A stretch of DNA of 64,000 nucleotides from Nymphaea colorata (Eukaryota; Streptophyta; Magnoliopsida; Nymphaeales; Nymphaeaceae): contig NC_045139.1 of the NCBI RefSeq assembly GCF_008831285.2, forward strand, positions 34,755,706 to 34,819,705, written 5' to 3'. This document shows positions 52,701 through 63,000 of the stretch, one piece after another. Made by a program: the position numbers and the translations under genes. The notes below the pieces were generated by a model that was given only the letters and a program-made list of their open reading frames with translations, did not search any database and was not told the origin of the DNA. Within the stretch, counting starts at the first letter, position 1, and the number at the start of each line of letters is the position of its first letter.

Positions 52701-55700
52701 CCATATATATATATGTCGGGAATGCGCGGACCAATGGGCAGATACAATCAGTCACATATTTCCATTTTTTTAGAAAATTAAAAATTAAGATCTGACTTTC
52801 ATGTTTAAAAGCATAAGAAGTGAAGTAAAGAACATTTTTCTTTGCACTTATAAGATGAATTGTATCAGCTAAAAGTTTCTGGCCATTAGTTCTTAAATCT
52901 TACTGGACTCATAATATTTTGGGTATGAAGGTTACATCCATACAGTTAGATTTTTGCAAAAAAGTAGGAAATGCTAATATTGGATATGATTTATAGGATC
53001 AATAAAGATCATGACCAGTCCTGGTCATTTCACACACACACACACACATGTGCAAGTATATATGTAAAGTAAATACTTACTACATATAGGGTTTATACTT
53101 TATATGTACTTCTAACATCTAATCTCTTTTTAGAGGGGTCTCAGTAATTCTAAAATGATTGAACCCTAGCCATTTGGAACTAGCTCAGCATTTGATTCTC
53201 ATCTTGTTTATATTGGGGGTTGGATCCCTTTTGTAACTGATGCTTTTTTCTGGCATTTTGTTTATGAATTATATTTATTATTTTAACATTGCATCTTAGT
53301 GTTGAGTGATCAGGTGTGGGATCTTTTCCCTAAGTGTGATGAACTTGTTTTGGTTGTTTTATCTGTGCTGCATTGAGCTCTTTAGGCTCTTAAGTGGTGA
53401 TCGCAAGCTTGAATGCTAGTTCGTAAGTGGAATGCAGCTGCTTCCAGCATATCAAAAGCACATTTAAACCCTGGGAAAACTGCATTAGGTCACATTTTCA
53501 CAATTATATAATAGATAGTTCTATGGTTTCATATTCTCAAGACCTGTTGTTTGCTTAGTGACTGCCATTTTCTCCATTTATAATCTCAAGATTCTCAGTC
53601 TTTAATCTTTGTAGAGCCGCAAGCTGCATGCAATTGTTGTGGACCTCAGATTCATAAAACATGAGACTCATGCATTGGAGGACTTGGCATCATAGACACC
53701 TGGTCTCTAGCACATATTGTTTCAAAAGCTTACAGCATACCTTTAGACCAGTATAATGAAAATGTAAAAGAGGCGTCATCTGCAAGTCTGCATAGTGCAT
53801 ATAACAGATGTAACTGCTGTTTGTCCATGGATTGCGAAAATACAATGTTTGATGAAGAAGATAAAGACTCGGGCATTTTGTTGATTGCAAACCTACTGTA
53901 TACATGCAAATTATTATCATCTCACGCATATATTTCCTTGGCTTAAAAGCAGCTTTTGAGCTTTCTAGTCTCATGCTTGTGTTCAGGAGCTCAAAGATGG
54001 AAGCACACTTCTCCGGTTGGCGCATTTATATGAGGTCTCATTTTCAATCTTTATTTTCTCCATTCAGCTTCATGATGTATTCTCGTCAGGTAGCTTATTT
54101 CTGCAGACATGGTCACAAAGTGGTGAAAATATTTGTCAGACTTTGTAAGGTTTTTTGTATGCTTGTAACTCCAATGGTCAGGCACTTTGTGTTTCCCTTT
54201 TGTTGGTCTTTTAATCAGCAGCGTTACCAACTTGTTAGGGAGATATACTTGAACTATCCCAGTTTCAAGATTCTAGATAGTTTTTCTGATGAGAAGAAGA
54301 AACCAAATGTGTATTCCTTTAAGAAAAAAGAAATTAGAGAATTCCTACCAAGTCAATGGTCCACAACTTGATTCCATTGCTGTTGCTTTTTATGTGGGAA
54401 AAATTCATGAAAGGCATCATTATATTAAGCCATTCATACTGCTAAATGATGCAGACTTTCCATTTGTATTTGACCTACACCGCTATTGGCTTTTATCCTT
54501 CTAAGTTCTTATGCATGCTTTTAGCATTGATACCCCTCAGACGAAGTCTTCACATGGAATTCATCCTTCTCAATTCACACGGATGTGGGAGAATACAGGC
54601 ATACAGCCACTTTAACCTTCCAATATCCATTACATAAAAGGGGATATGTAACAGGAATCAAGATGAAGCCTGTGACATAGTTTCTCCTCTCAAATCCACT
54701 CAAATTGTTTAAATTTTAAAACACCTCTGTACTTACCTTAGAAGATTTTTGTGATAATAATTTTAAATCTTCTTTCATTTCATATTAACTCATATTGGTC
54801 AAATCTCAGAATTTTACACATTGAATAGATTATCCTCACTCTCATGTTCTGGCTTGTCAGATGGGGGAGGATAAGGACCTCTCAACAATGGCATCTGTGG
54901 ACCTGAAGAAGCTGTTCGAGGGTAGGAAGGTAAAATTTTTCTACCTGCATGGAAACTTGAACGATCAACTTATGGTTGTGTAGATATAATATTATTACCA
55001 ATATCAGTATCGGGGTCAATTAACTCGTAAAGTAGTGGATTGAGAAGCATTTGATGGATTTCATGTTGAAAAAAAAGTTTGAAAATCATTTGGCCTTGCT
55101 CACTATGCCTTTATAGGCCAGGTGCACCTGATTTCTCTCCCTCTGCCTCTCTTTCTCATGTATTCCAAACAACTTACGTCAGGGACAAGACCAGACAACG
55201 TCAGACAATTTTTACTTTATCAGTGTAATTTGACCTCCTAGATATGATATGACTGATTTAACTAGAAGATACACATGAAATCAAGTGCTTTTCTAGTTTA
55301 AATATGTTTTCTGAGTCATCCAAAAATCAATAGCTCTTGCAACTCAACAGTGAAAAAATGAAATGTTCGAGTCAGTTAAACCAAAACATTTTTTGCAAGA
55401 AGTAGATCAAACATTATCATATTCAGATTTGAGTCAACAATTCTGAGTATGTAATTTTCTCTGTTTGATTCTGTCCCTAACATAAGTTGTTCTAGATATA
55501 ATTCCCGTATATATCTAGTTGTTGCCCCTAACCTAAGTGGTCTGGGATCTCTCTCTCTCTCTCTGTCAAAGATGTGGATGGCAGCTAATAGTTGTCCAAT
55601 GCACGTTGTGATGTTGCAGCTTGTAAGTTGACTCTTCTGATTAGTCGGATGACTCACCTCATGAGCTTCTATAATATTTCATGAATTCTTATATTTAACT

Positions 55701-56254
55701 GGCACTATATACGTTTAGCTTGTTACGTCCAAGAACTAAAAAAATATGAGAAGCCCTGCAAGCATGGAAACCTGACTGGATAACTTGCATTTTGTTACAC
55801 TAAAATTAAATCACAACTAGTAGTTTGGCTCCATAGAGTTACAAATTCGAAGCTTCTGATTCTCATGACTTGCCCATATTCTACGACATGTAATAGTTTG
55901 TCTCTCTTTTATATGACAAATTCCCAGTTTCTAATTCTCATGAGTTACTGGCACTCTGCTGGCCCTGTAAGTGTCTGTGCGTGCGTGTCCTGATTCCTAA
56001 GGAAATGGAACTCTTGTGTTTTGCAGATTAACAAGATAACAGAAATGAACCTTTCTGCAAACCAAGAAAGGGCAACCATGGAAAAGAAACGTCTAGTTTG
56101 GAAAGTAGAAGGTGCACCTCGACCTGAAACTGTTCTGAGAGGTGGTCCTGTGGATCCTGTCAAGTTGATCGTGGAGTTAGGGCCAATGGAGATCCGCACC
56201 TTTGTGCTAATGTTTGATTACATCTTCCTCTACACAGATGATTCGATGAGGTAA
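25582..56254 (+). CDS. Vacuolar alpha-mannosidase, GH38, 29 exons
   Basis: Exons: 25582-25806, 25907-25990, 26144-26232, 26369-26543, 27285-27404, 27532-27618, 27687-27758, 28813-28926, 29435-29535, 29647-29740, 29826-29993, 30087-30176, 30784-30849, 30937-30993, 32464-32695, 33235-33365, 33852-33920, 34075-34134, 34212-34283, 34472-34519, 34638-34757, 35567-35632, 38617-38729, 38834-38918, 51857-51967, 52421-52516, 53987-54034, 54861-54929, 56027-56254. They join to 3090 bp (1029 residues) in one frame. A signal peptide (about 1-29) precedes the GH38 catalytic domain: HTHDDVGW (zinc ligands H54 and D56), IDPFGHS (nucleophile D176) and HHDGVTGT (zinc ligand H418). The C-terminal beta-rich mannosidase domain follows. 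Several N-glycosylation sites (such as NVT, NES, NIS, NAS, NKT) suit a secreted, vacuolar enzyme. It removes alpha-mannose from N-glycans during glycoprotein turnover. Intron 2 has a GC donor. Intron 24 is about 12.9 kb because of nested retrotransposons. The start is the first ATG of the signal peptide. Confidence 0.97.
31370..31455 (+). mobile_element. Possible tRNA-related SINE fragment in intron 14
   Basis: TAGCAAAGTGGTTAA at 31375-31389 resembles a pol III A box, and TTTGAACCT near 31447 resembles a weak B box. The spacing is longer than in a tRNA and there is no second copy in the window, so this is tentative. Confidence 0.28.
36127..36169. repeat. Imperfect (TA)n tract in intron 22
   Basis: Alternating TA sequence broken by a few other bases lies in the 3-kb intron between the 35567-35632 and 38617-38729 exons. 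Confidence 0.9.
36923..36962. repeat. (TG)n(TA)n compound microsatellite in intron 22
   Basis: A short TG run passes into a longer TA run of about 26 bp. Confidence 0.95.
37331..37431 (-). pseudogene. Chloroplast 23S rRNA fragment in intron 22 (NUPT)
   Basis: About 100 bp match the antisense of the highly conserved late 3' part of plastid 23S rRNA. Recognisable landmarks are AGCCTGTTATCCCTAGAG, TTGAGCGACGGCCCTTCCAC and CACCGTCGGATCACTAAGG. Similarity stops on both sides, so this is a short nuclear insertion of plastid DNA and not a functional gene. At least two small differences from the usual plastid sequence (ATTAGCC for ATCAGCC, GGCGAAC for GGCCGAC) suggest some age. Confidence 0.88.
37721..37792. 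repeat. (TA)n(GA)n compound microsatellite in intron 22
   Basis: A TA tract with a TG interruption is followed directly by about 17 GA units. It lies 290 bp to the right of the plastid insertion. Confidence 0.95.
39445..39665 (+). repeat. 5' LTR of the outer element
   Basis: This 221-bp LTR runs from TGTCAGAATATT to ATGTAACA and ends in a CT-rich region. It is followed at 39666 by the tRNA-Met(i) primer-binding site. Confidence 0.93.
39666..40393 (+). other. Leader remnant of outer element and unidentified repeat
   Basis: The primer-binding motif TGGTATCAGAGC is at 39666-39677. It is followed by a CT-rich then GA-rich leader (39720-39900). From about 40150 the sequence changes to GC-rich GTGCGGGTGCCGGCG-type repeat DNA and then a TA tract at about 40376-40393, into which the young copia element inserted. 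No gag frame is recognisable. Confidence 0.6.
40394..40644 (+). repeat. 5' LTR of young copia element
   Basis: This LTR starts TGTTGATAGATTGTG and ends CGTATCTCTACA. It is 251 bp long and matches the 3' LTR at every position I compared. Confidence 0.97.
40645..40656 (+). promoter_or_regulatory. Primer-binding site (initiator tRNA-Met)
   Basis: TGGTATCAGAGC directly abuts the 5' LTR and is the standard copia minus-strand primer site complementary to the 3' end of tRNA-Met(i). Confidence 0.93.
41141..45466 (+). pseudogene. Copia gag-pol polyprotein with one in-frame stop
   Basis: The ATG at 41141 opens a frame of 998 codons, broken by TAG at 44135-44137, which then continues in the same frame for 442 codons to TGA at 45464-45466, six bases into the 3' LTR. 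Visible domains: gag (about 20-250); CCHC zinc knuckle (256-269); aspartic protease around D352 (DSSA where the family usually has DSGA or DTGA); integrase with the N-terminal His-Cys zinc motif (from H489) and catalytic D548, D611 and E647 (35 residues between the last two); reverse transcriptase with YVDD at 44492-44503; RNase H with DADWAGC and SSAEAEYRA. The stop falls early in the reverse transcriptase, before the YVDD site, so this copy should not make an active enzyme unless the stop is read through. With identical LTRs, the change must be recent or inherited from its source copy. Confidence 0.95.
45452..45460 (+). promoter_or_regulatory. Polypurine tract
   Basis: GAGGGGGAG directly abuts the 3' LTR and is the expected plus-strand primer of the copia element. 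Confidence 0.9.
45461..45711 (+). repeat. 3' LTR of young copia element
   Basis: This 251-bp LTR matches the 5' LTR and is followed by the duplicated target ATATA at 45712-45716. Confidence 0.97.
45712..47420. other. Unidentified filler between copia copies, with inverted repeats
   Basis: This stretch is AT-rich and carries no retrotransposon domain. Sequence around 46820-46850 (GATACACCTCCGTATCGTACG) and the reverse complement of about 47350-47395 (ATACACCGTATCGTAACG) are similar. They may be the ends of a small DNA element of about 600 bp. A short acidic frame ending at 47068 ([14 protein letters not shown]) lies between them. Identity is unknown. Confidence 0.4.
47421..50834 (+). pseudogene. 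Decayed, 5'-truncated copia polyprotein
   Basis: The frame opens near the gag-protease junction. It shows protease DSGAATH (near 47537), the integrase zinc region (LWHSRLGH), SDVWGP, reverse transcriptase ([14 protein letters not shown]), YVDDIVITG near 49867, and RNase H ([13 protein letters not shown]). In-frame stops occur at 48336-48338 (TGA), 48807-48809 (TGA), 49047-49049 (TAG), 49125-49127 (TGA) and 49698-49700 (TGA). A frameshift lies close to 49860. There is no gag and no 5' LTR, so this copy lost its left part. It belongs to a different copia lineage from the young element. The distal frame ends with TAA at 50761-50763. Confidence 0.93.
50835..51252 (+). repeat. 3' LTR of the decayed copia copy, with internal tandem repeats
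   Basis: A purine tract (50826-50834) precedes TGTTAAACT. The LTR ends CACTAACA, giving TGTTA/TAACA inverted ends over 418 bp. Inside are two copies of CCTTCACCAGCACG and about three copies of a 48-bp unit containing CTCCTAGGATTCTATG. A TATA box (TATAAATA, 51111-51118) marks its promoter. The matching 5' LTR is missing. Confidence 0.85.
51253..51436 (+). pseudogene. RNase H tail of the outer retrotransposon
   Basis: Directly after the third element's LTR the frame reads [19 protein letters not shown], the conserved end of copia RNase H. It then runs into stops before the purine tract and the outer 3' LTR. The third element therefore inserted within the outer element's RNase H coding region. 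Confidence 0.9.
51437..51663 (+). repeat. 3' LTR of the outer element
   Basis: This 227-bp LTR runs from TGTTAGAATATTAG to CACATAACA and is diverged from the 39445-39665 copy. The target copy CTGTC follows at 51664-51668. Confidence 0.93.
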
Positions 56255-56576
56255 GTAAGATCTGCCATGAAATGCGCTTGTGTATCAGGAAACCCTTGTT
56301 TTTCTCAAGGTTTGATCTGCAGCCGTTTTCCAGATCTTAGTGTATGCTATAACTTGCTTTGGTTATTACAAACAATTTATTCTCTTCCCTCGTCTCCTGT
56401 GGATTCCACTCTGAACATAAGAAAGGGAGAGAGAGATGGGGCTGGGGCTCGAAGCCTTCAAGCTGAGGGACAGGGATAAGTGTTGGGAATGTTTGATTAC
56501 TACACAATTGAAACTACTTTGAACTTGTGATCTGCAACCGAAGGGGTATGAAGCAACTGAATGAAGGCAATATCAC
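56255..56576. other. Mannosidase 3' side / tRNA upstream region
   Basis: Only 322 bp separate the mannosidase stop from the tRNA gene. The interval must hold the mannosidase 3' untranslated region and the tRNA 5' flank. No AATAAA is visible; plant polyadenylation signals are often degenerate. Confidence 0.5.
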
Positions 56577-56581
56577 GCGGG

Positions 56582-56624
<43 letters not shown>

Positions 56625-56649
56625 GCGTGTTCGATCCACGCTCACCGCA
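56577..56649 (+). tRNA. tRNA-Phe (GAA)
   Basis: The 73-nt sequence folds as a complete cloverleaf with acceptor stem GCGGGGA/TCACCGC, anticodon GAA in ACTGAAGAT, discriminator A at 56649 and no intron. The A box TAGCTCAGTTGG (56584-56595) and B box GTTCGATCC (56629-56637) are intact. It looks like the standard plant cytosolic tRNA-Phe and should be functional. Confidence 0.97.
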
Positions 56650-56654
56650 TTCTC

Positions 56655-56659
56655 TTTTT
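56655..56659 (+). terminator. Pol III terminator of tRNA-Phe
   Basis: A run of five T starts six bases after the tRNA 3' end, with a further TTTT at 56661-56664. Confidence 0.85.
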
Positions 56660-56690
56660 CTTTTGCATCGGAACTTACGGCAGTCTAACA

Positions 56691-56750
56691 CGCTCATCGG
56701 AACCAAATCTTTTACTTGTTCGCTCATCGGAACCAAATCTTTTACTTGTT
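56691..56750. repeat. Exact 30-bp tandem duplication beside the tRNA gene
   Basis: 56691-56720 and 56721-56750 are identical and begin CGCTCATCGGAACCAAATC. They start 42 bp after the tRNA end. Confidence 0.95.
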
Positions 56751-57280
56751 GCTAAAAATTTTATATCAGGCCGACATTTTATTTATACATGATTTTAGAA
56801 TAACCCTTATGTTTACTTGTATAAAAACTTGTCAGATAACTATAAAAAATTTTCTATTAGTACCATCGTCACATATATCTTATACGGGTCTTATACGGCG
56901 AGAATTTTTCGAAAATATCTTGCGAAAATTTTCTTTATTAATGATTACAATATGAAGATTGCAGGAAGGCAGTCCACTCACAAGAGATATAGGTTACGAT
57001 ACCCGTTGTCGCTGTCACACATGTGTTCCTCCTTTGGATCGGTAAGGTTCCTAACATGATCTGGTGTACGAGGCACATTGTGAGAAGGGAAGGGGGTAGG
57101 GGGAGGGGGAAAGCAAAAGGGCATCACCTTGAATTGGTACCAAAAATAATTGTGTGGACTGTGAGTTTTACATCTCTTTTGACTTTTTTTAATCATTGAA
57201 TTTTTGTGCTAAAAAATGTGCCCATTACCGACCACAATTTTAAATACAAATTTAAGCAGTAAATTTAACATATTGGTTCT

Positions 57281-57322
57281 TTCTTTTTAAAAGGAAATAG
57301 ATTTCTTTTTAAAAGGAAATAG
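57281..57322. repeat. 21-bp tandem duplication
   Basis: TTTCTTTTTAAAAGGAAATA is repeated back to back, just left of the SINE copy. Confidence 0.85.
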
Positions 57323-57338
57323 AAAAGTAGTGATTAAT

Positions 57339-57540
57339 GGATATAGTGTAATTGGTAGAGTTAGGGACATATGAAAAAACATGTTTTTAGTTCGATTCTA
57401 ATGAGTACGAGGCCCGTGCAATTTACAGTGATGGAAGGCAGTACCTAAATAAAGGGTTTAAGACTGTCATTACTGATGTCTATGCAATGGTGCAAAGACC
57501 CTCGAGGTAGAGGGAATGGGAGGACCATATGAGAGCAGGG
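57339..57540 (+). mobile_element. tRNA-derived SINE, copy 2
   Basis: The A box TAGTGTAATTGG (57344-57355) and B box GTTCGATTC (57390-57398) are 34 nt apart, the same spacing as in the copy at 18575-18766. The body shares AAATAAAGGGT and the general layout. The 3' end is approximate, and no clear target duplication was found. Confidence 0.65.
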
Positions 57541-57620
57541 CAGAGTTAGGATTTTGTTTTGTTTTAGTAGCAGCCAAACAACCAAGTGAAGCACCAAATA
57601 GAATTTTTTAAAATATTTTG

Positions 57621-57850
57621 AAGGAGCCACCATAATTTTTCAAAAGTTTTATAGGGGCCAAACAAGAAGTTTTTAAAATTTTAATGCACAAAAAGTGTAG
57701 TTTTCAAAACCCAAGAGTCATGGCCCTAACAGGGAAAGGCCACCATAACTTTTCAAAAGTTTTACAGGGAGCCTAACCAAAATTTTTAAATATTTTAGTA
57801 TACGAAATTTTGTTTTTTCAAAACCTAAGAGGAGGCTGTAGCCCTAACGG
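57621..57850. repeat. 113-bp diverged tandem duplication
   Basis: Both units contain GCCACCATAA, TTTTCAAAAGTTTTA and later CAAAACC(C/T)AAGAG and GCCCTAAC in order, at a period of about 113 bp. Confidence 0.75.
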
Positions 57851-58577
57851 AGGGATACTAATTAAAAAAACTCTTAAACACTTTAAAGGGCAGCACTTTA
57901 TATAAATGGCAAACGTTCTAAAGCATCAAAGTGAAAATAAAGAGTAAATGCCCAAGCCTGCCTATATGTTGCTCAGCTACTGCAAAAAAATAGCAAAAAT
58001 GGAGATAATTTAAGAACTAACTTTTCTTGCTGAAATGGAATGAAGTAGACAGAGAAGCAGTCCATGTCTAGACACAATTTGGGGTTCCATGGGATAAAGT
58101 TTAGTAGAAGTATGGATTTTAATTTCCAAGTTGTAACTTGCAGCAGCTCCGCACTAGCTGGCATTCCTGCACTTGTTACAGATTCTGCAAGAAGCCAGGT
58201 CTATGGTGTCTCTGAGCGGTTGCAGCCTGTTTGTGGGCAGAGAAGTTTTTGGAATCAAGAGGTGTCCTGGACTCATGGGTCTAAATCGAGTGACTGTGGA
58301 CAAGTTGCAGTTGCAGAGTTGCAACCAATGTAGCAGTCAAGAAGTGCACAGTCTAATCATTAGACTCGTTGTCAGTTGCATCTGTTTTCAATTATTCGGC
58401 GTGTATCAAATCTCATCTTTCAACTTTCAGTTCAACCATCTTCTCTGCTGTTCCTAGAAATACCAAGAGGTTGTTTGGCAACTACAACACAATTGTTAGT
58501 GTGTTATGAACCTGCCAAAAAAATGGAGCAGATTTTGGATTTCCTTGTGAAATATTCTAAAAAGTAAGGGCACTCTT

Positions 58578-58767
58578 AGGGGCAGAAATTTTCCATGAGA
58601 TGGGTCAAATTAAAATTTTTAAATTTTGACTAGGATCGAAATGTCATTTTTTTAAAATTTTTATATAAAACAAGTAAAATTTTTTAAAATTTACATGTAA
58701 ATTTTAATTTTTTTTGGAGGTGAGGCAAGGGCCCATGCGGGCCGGGCCCTACCTTGTCTCTGCCCCT
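58578..58767. repeat. Dispersed repeat, copy A
   Basis: About 190 bp, bounded by AGGGGCAG and CTGCCCCT as short inverted ends. It shares TTTTTAAATTTTGACTA, TTTTTATATAAAACAA and GGCCCATGC with 60030-60225. It looks like a small non-coding transposable element. Confidence 0.65.
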
Positions 58768-59874
58768 GCATGCCGGAAGAGTGTCTTTTTCAAGAGTAAC
58801 ATACCAGGCATGCATGCAGGAGGGCTTTGGCTCTCACTCGGAAAATTTGGGTATGGGGTACGAGAGGTATATATATAAATATATACATTATAAATATATA
58901 CAATAGTCCACAAAAGTTCTAAAAATTAAAGAAAATATAGAATCATGATAGAAGAGAAATACCAAAGAAGGAAAAAAAGATCAAAACTAAAGAAAAAAAA
59001 TATGTTTGAAAATATACATTGTTATGTTTTAAAATACAGCCATATTTACGTACCCATATTGCTATACGGACACAGGAAAGGAACGAAGGCAGATCACAAG
59101 TGCCAGTGTGACTTAGATGCTTATATATTTGTCTGTTTGCAAGCAAGAGCAGGAAAAATTCAGAAACAAGAAGCCTCTTCTAGAAATTAATCATGATAAA
59201 ATGACTTCTCTATCTTGGACGCCACTGTCCATGAACGTCTGCAAGTGGCTCTATTGCATTTATGGGCTTTCCTCCTTTGTTGGTTGGCCTGAGTAAGATC
59301 TGAAACAGATTTTTCTGTGTGTACTTCGATAAAAAAGACCCCAAAACCCGTTCCGCCGCCCCCACCATGAAGGGCTCAGGGCGTGGAGGAAGTTGGCCGC
59401 TTTAATGGGATGCACGGGCTTGCTCCCTTTTGGTGGGGGTGCATCTGCCACCCCACTCAGCACCTCTGAAACTGCCAATTCAATGCTGTGTTCTCTCCAT
59501 GAATTTAACTCATTGAAGATCTTTGCATTAATGTTTGTCATGCTTTCTCATTCTCTCGTGTCCCCACCACAGACATTGAGGCCTTGCGCATTTGGGAAGT
59601 TGCCCCAGATGGCTCACGGTCAGTAAAACTATATTCACTAAGGAAAGTAAACTGTTTCTCTTTCTAACATTTCCTTTTACTGCATCTGGTTCCCGAGAGC
59701 AAGTTATATATGGAGAGACCATGAGAAGAAGGAGGATCTAACTATCCAAGACGAAGCTAAACTGGTTATAGGCATCTCATTGTGCACAAAAATTGCACAC
59801 TACTCTATATAATGACCAAAATACCCCTAATCATAAAAAGCAAAGCTTTTAAAAAATAATGGAAAGTTAAAAGT

Positions 59875-59903
<29 letters not shown>
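59875..59903. repeat. (TA)n microsatellite
   Basis: A TA dinucleotide tract of about 29 bp. Confidence 0.95.
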
Positions 59904-59905
<2 letters not shown>

Positions 59906-60029
59906 CAAAGAAATACTTAAAATACCTCTACTCCCACTTTTTGTTTTAGGATGTATATGTTGTGTTCACCACACACCACCCTGATGTCGTGTACGCAACT
60001 GAGAGGCAACTAAGAGGGGGATGATCTCA

Positions 60030-60225
60030 GGGCTCAAGCCATAAATTTTTCACGAGGCAAGCCAAATTAAAGTTTTTAAATTTTGACTAAGGCCTAAATA
60101 TTAAGTTTCAAAATTTTTATATAAAACAAATGAAATTTTTTAAAATTTACATATAAATTAAAAAAAATTGAGGTAAAATTGAGGTGGGGCCAAGGCCCAT
60201 GCAGGCCTTACCTTGGTCTGCCCCT
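60030..60225. repeat. Dispersed repeat, copy B
   Basis: Same family and orientation as 58578-58767, with the shared AT-rich core and a CTGCCCCT right end. The left end is less well kept. Confidence 0.65.
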
Positions 60226-61009
60226 AATCTTTATGCTTACCCTTCTTATGGACACAAGATGCGAGTGCCTTCCATAACAGCGAGCTGAGTACTCGATACC
60301 TGGCCCAACTCAGACCTGGGCCTGAGCCCGAAAAAAAAGGCACTGACTTGCTAAACCCAGGATTCGGGTGTCCTGTACACGACTCCTTATCGAGCCAGGT
60401 TGGCCTAATGCCTTGGTTCTCCTTCCTTGCTTTTTGAAAGCACTTCTATTAAGAGGTCATATGTTAAAGCCCTAAGACTGCGTGTTAGCAGCCATAAATG
60501 ACAAAAATACTCATGGTCATGATGGCAAACCAGAAAAGATACCGAATGGCAAAAATGAAAATTGAAAAATGTCTTCTTAATACTCCTATGTGAAATGGTG
60601 GAACACGGGTTCCTGTGTTAGCCACTTCCTTGCCTGGTGTCGGTGTACATTGTAAAGCCATACATTTTCTTCCCGCTTTTGTGTCTCCGTTTCATCGTTT
60701 CATGTATTGGTAACTTCGCTTTTTAGTAAATAGTAAAAAGTTTCCGTAGACAACTAAAAAGTTACATTATTATGAATTGTTCGGTTCACAAGGTATCGTG
60801 TAAATTGATTTTTCAACAATATCAATAACAACTAGCAATTTGACTTATTTTTTTTCTCTTTAAAGTAACTTGACAAGTGATGTTTTGCAAGAAATGAACG
60901 TCCAATACATTCTACAAAAAAGTTATCTTTTGGTTTTATAAGAGGGGGTTTTCTTTTTGCAAAATATGGACTTATTGGTCATTTCACATACCAAACATGT
61001 AAGCTTCCG

Positions 61010-61269
61010 GCAGGCCAAGTGGCGGTGCTTGTGCTTCCCAATCGGCTCGCTTGGCTCAAACTCAAGTTGAGCTCCTTATAACAAGCTCGAGCTCGACTCG
61101 ACTATAACTTGCAAAAATTTGTTTTTATCTTAAAAGTTTTTTAAAACCTGTGAACCGATTTTGACAATGTTATATAGAGTACTAGCTTGCGAGTCGAGTC
61201 AAGTAAAACAAATTAAGTTTTTGAAACTCAAACTCTGCCCGCGTTGGCTCCGCTCGTTGTGCAGCCCTA
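61010..61269 (-). repeat. GAGCTCGAGCTC-type dispersed repeat, copy 1
   Basis: It contains clustered GAGTCGAGTCAAG, CTCGAGCTCGACTCG and a GCAGCCCT end. It resembles, in opposite orientation, the copy at 62693-63000. Such sequences are common in plant genomes and carry no coding frame here. Confidence 0.55.
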
Positions 61270-61354
61270 CGTCCAATATACAAACATTATGTTTATGCAC
61301 TTCAAGTTGTATGATCAGAATACTGTTGATCAAGAAAAATGAGAACTCCCTACA

Positions 61355-61398
<44 letters not shown>
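61355..61398. repeat. (AAT)n microsatellite
   Basis: About 14 AAT units. The tract produces artificial poly-Ile and poly-Tyr reading frames. Confidence 0.95.
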
Positions 61399-61400
<2 letters not shown>

Positions 61401-62692
61401 TTTCAAATATATATATATATATTTGAAAAATCCCTCACCCCAAAGAACTCCGTTTCTTTTTTCTTCGATGCTTACCTTAACCTTACTCTCTTGAATCCAC
61501 AGAGAAACGCCCAGCGGTCGGTGGGCGAGGGGTCGAACCCAGACACAAGCTCCGCCAGAGATGGATCTCCACAAAATCTTTGACCGGATTTCACAACCGC
61601 TGAGTGGTACAGTAAATGCTGCGGTCCCAAATGAAAGCGGCGCCGAACGGCAACAGTGGAAAATCAAAGAACGTGAGGAGAAGGAAAGAAAAGCAGATCT
61701 CCACAGGAGGGAAGAAAAGAAAGAACGTGAAGGAGCATTTTTCTTTTTCTTTTTTGCCTTCTTTCTTTCTTCCTGTAGAGAGAGAGAGTATAGGTGCAGC
61801 AACGGGCTCGCAGAAGCGGCAGTAGCAGCAGAGCAGTGTGTAACGTTTCACTACGTGGAGAAAGGGGGCACGGGATTCTTGGGGTTTGGAATGGCAGAGA
61901 GAAGGTGGGGAGCAGAGAGAGATCGTAGGCTTTTCTTTTTGAAACGTTGGTAACATGACGAGAGCTGCTGGTTTCTCTCTCCCCGTCTCTGCATGCACAA
62001 CCGCATACTTTCCATGCTCCCGTAGCGTACCTTCACTGCTGCTGCTGCTCTCTGAGGCATACCATGCAATCTATGCTCACAGCAATGGCATCCACATCAC
62101 AAGATTTCTTTGACCTAGATGGTAATCACGCCACCCTAGAGAGGAAGAAAGGAAGAGAAAGAGTGACTGGAGCTACGTAGCTGCAATCTTTTCATAGGGA
62201 TATATTTATTTCTGCACCTCAACACTCACGATGATGCACGAACATTATTTGTTTATTTATGAACCCTGTGAGCCTCACGTCGGTACAGAAGAAAAGGAGA
62301 AGCGGTAGACAGTACCGGCTCCTCACCCTCCCGTTTCCGTTTAGGGGGAGGAAGAAAATTTCAACAGAGGGGTACTAGTTACATTATATAATTTTAGATT
62401 TATAAAAAGTACTTGTATTTAATTTAGAAAACAGATATAAAATTTTAATATAAAATTAACTATTTTTTTGTGAGTACAATTGCCCACACTATGCCTACAC
62501 CTCTTTCCGCCTCTGCTCCCATCCTCGGCGGGCCTGCCGACCCATCAAGAAGGCTCTCTGATAAGAGCGGTTGGTTGGTTCTTATGGGGAACCACATGGC
62601 CAGCATAAAGAGAGAAAATGTGACAGAATATAGTATTTCACTGGGCTCAATTCATGGATTTGGTGGAATGAACACATGAAGAGGGATATATA

Positions 62693-63000
62693 TTAGGGCT
62701 GAACTCAAGCTGAGTCAAGTCTAAGCTTTGGCCAGCTCAAGTTAGACTTGACTTCTGGATTGCTTGGCCCCAACTTGAGTCGAGTTTAGTAATGTCAGCT
62801 CGAGCTCAACTCATTTAGGCTCCTATAGCAATACCCACTACATGATAAGATTTTGATTTTCTAATATACTAAACATAAACAAAATCATAATTATATACAT
62901 TAAATCGAGTCGAGTCAAGACAACTCAAACTCGACTCGCTTATGAGCTTCAGCTTAAATGTTTAGATTTACACTCAAAATCGAGGTTGACTCGTTTAGCA
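62693..63000 (+). repeat. GAGCTCGAGCTC-type dispersed repeat, copy 2
   Basis: Begins AGGGCTGAACTCAAGCTGAG and carries the same AACTCGACTCG and GAGTCGAGTCAAG motifs as 61010-61269. Confidence 0.55.

Noticed and set aside
59260-59630. Overlapping open frames on both strands
   Set aside because: No recognisable motif, start context or splice structure supports a gene; kept only as a note in the intergenic entry.
61350-61802. A 150-codon minus-strand frame ending in poly-Tyr
   Set aside because: It is produced by the AAT microsatellite and the adjacent purine-rich DNA.
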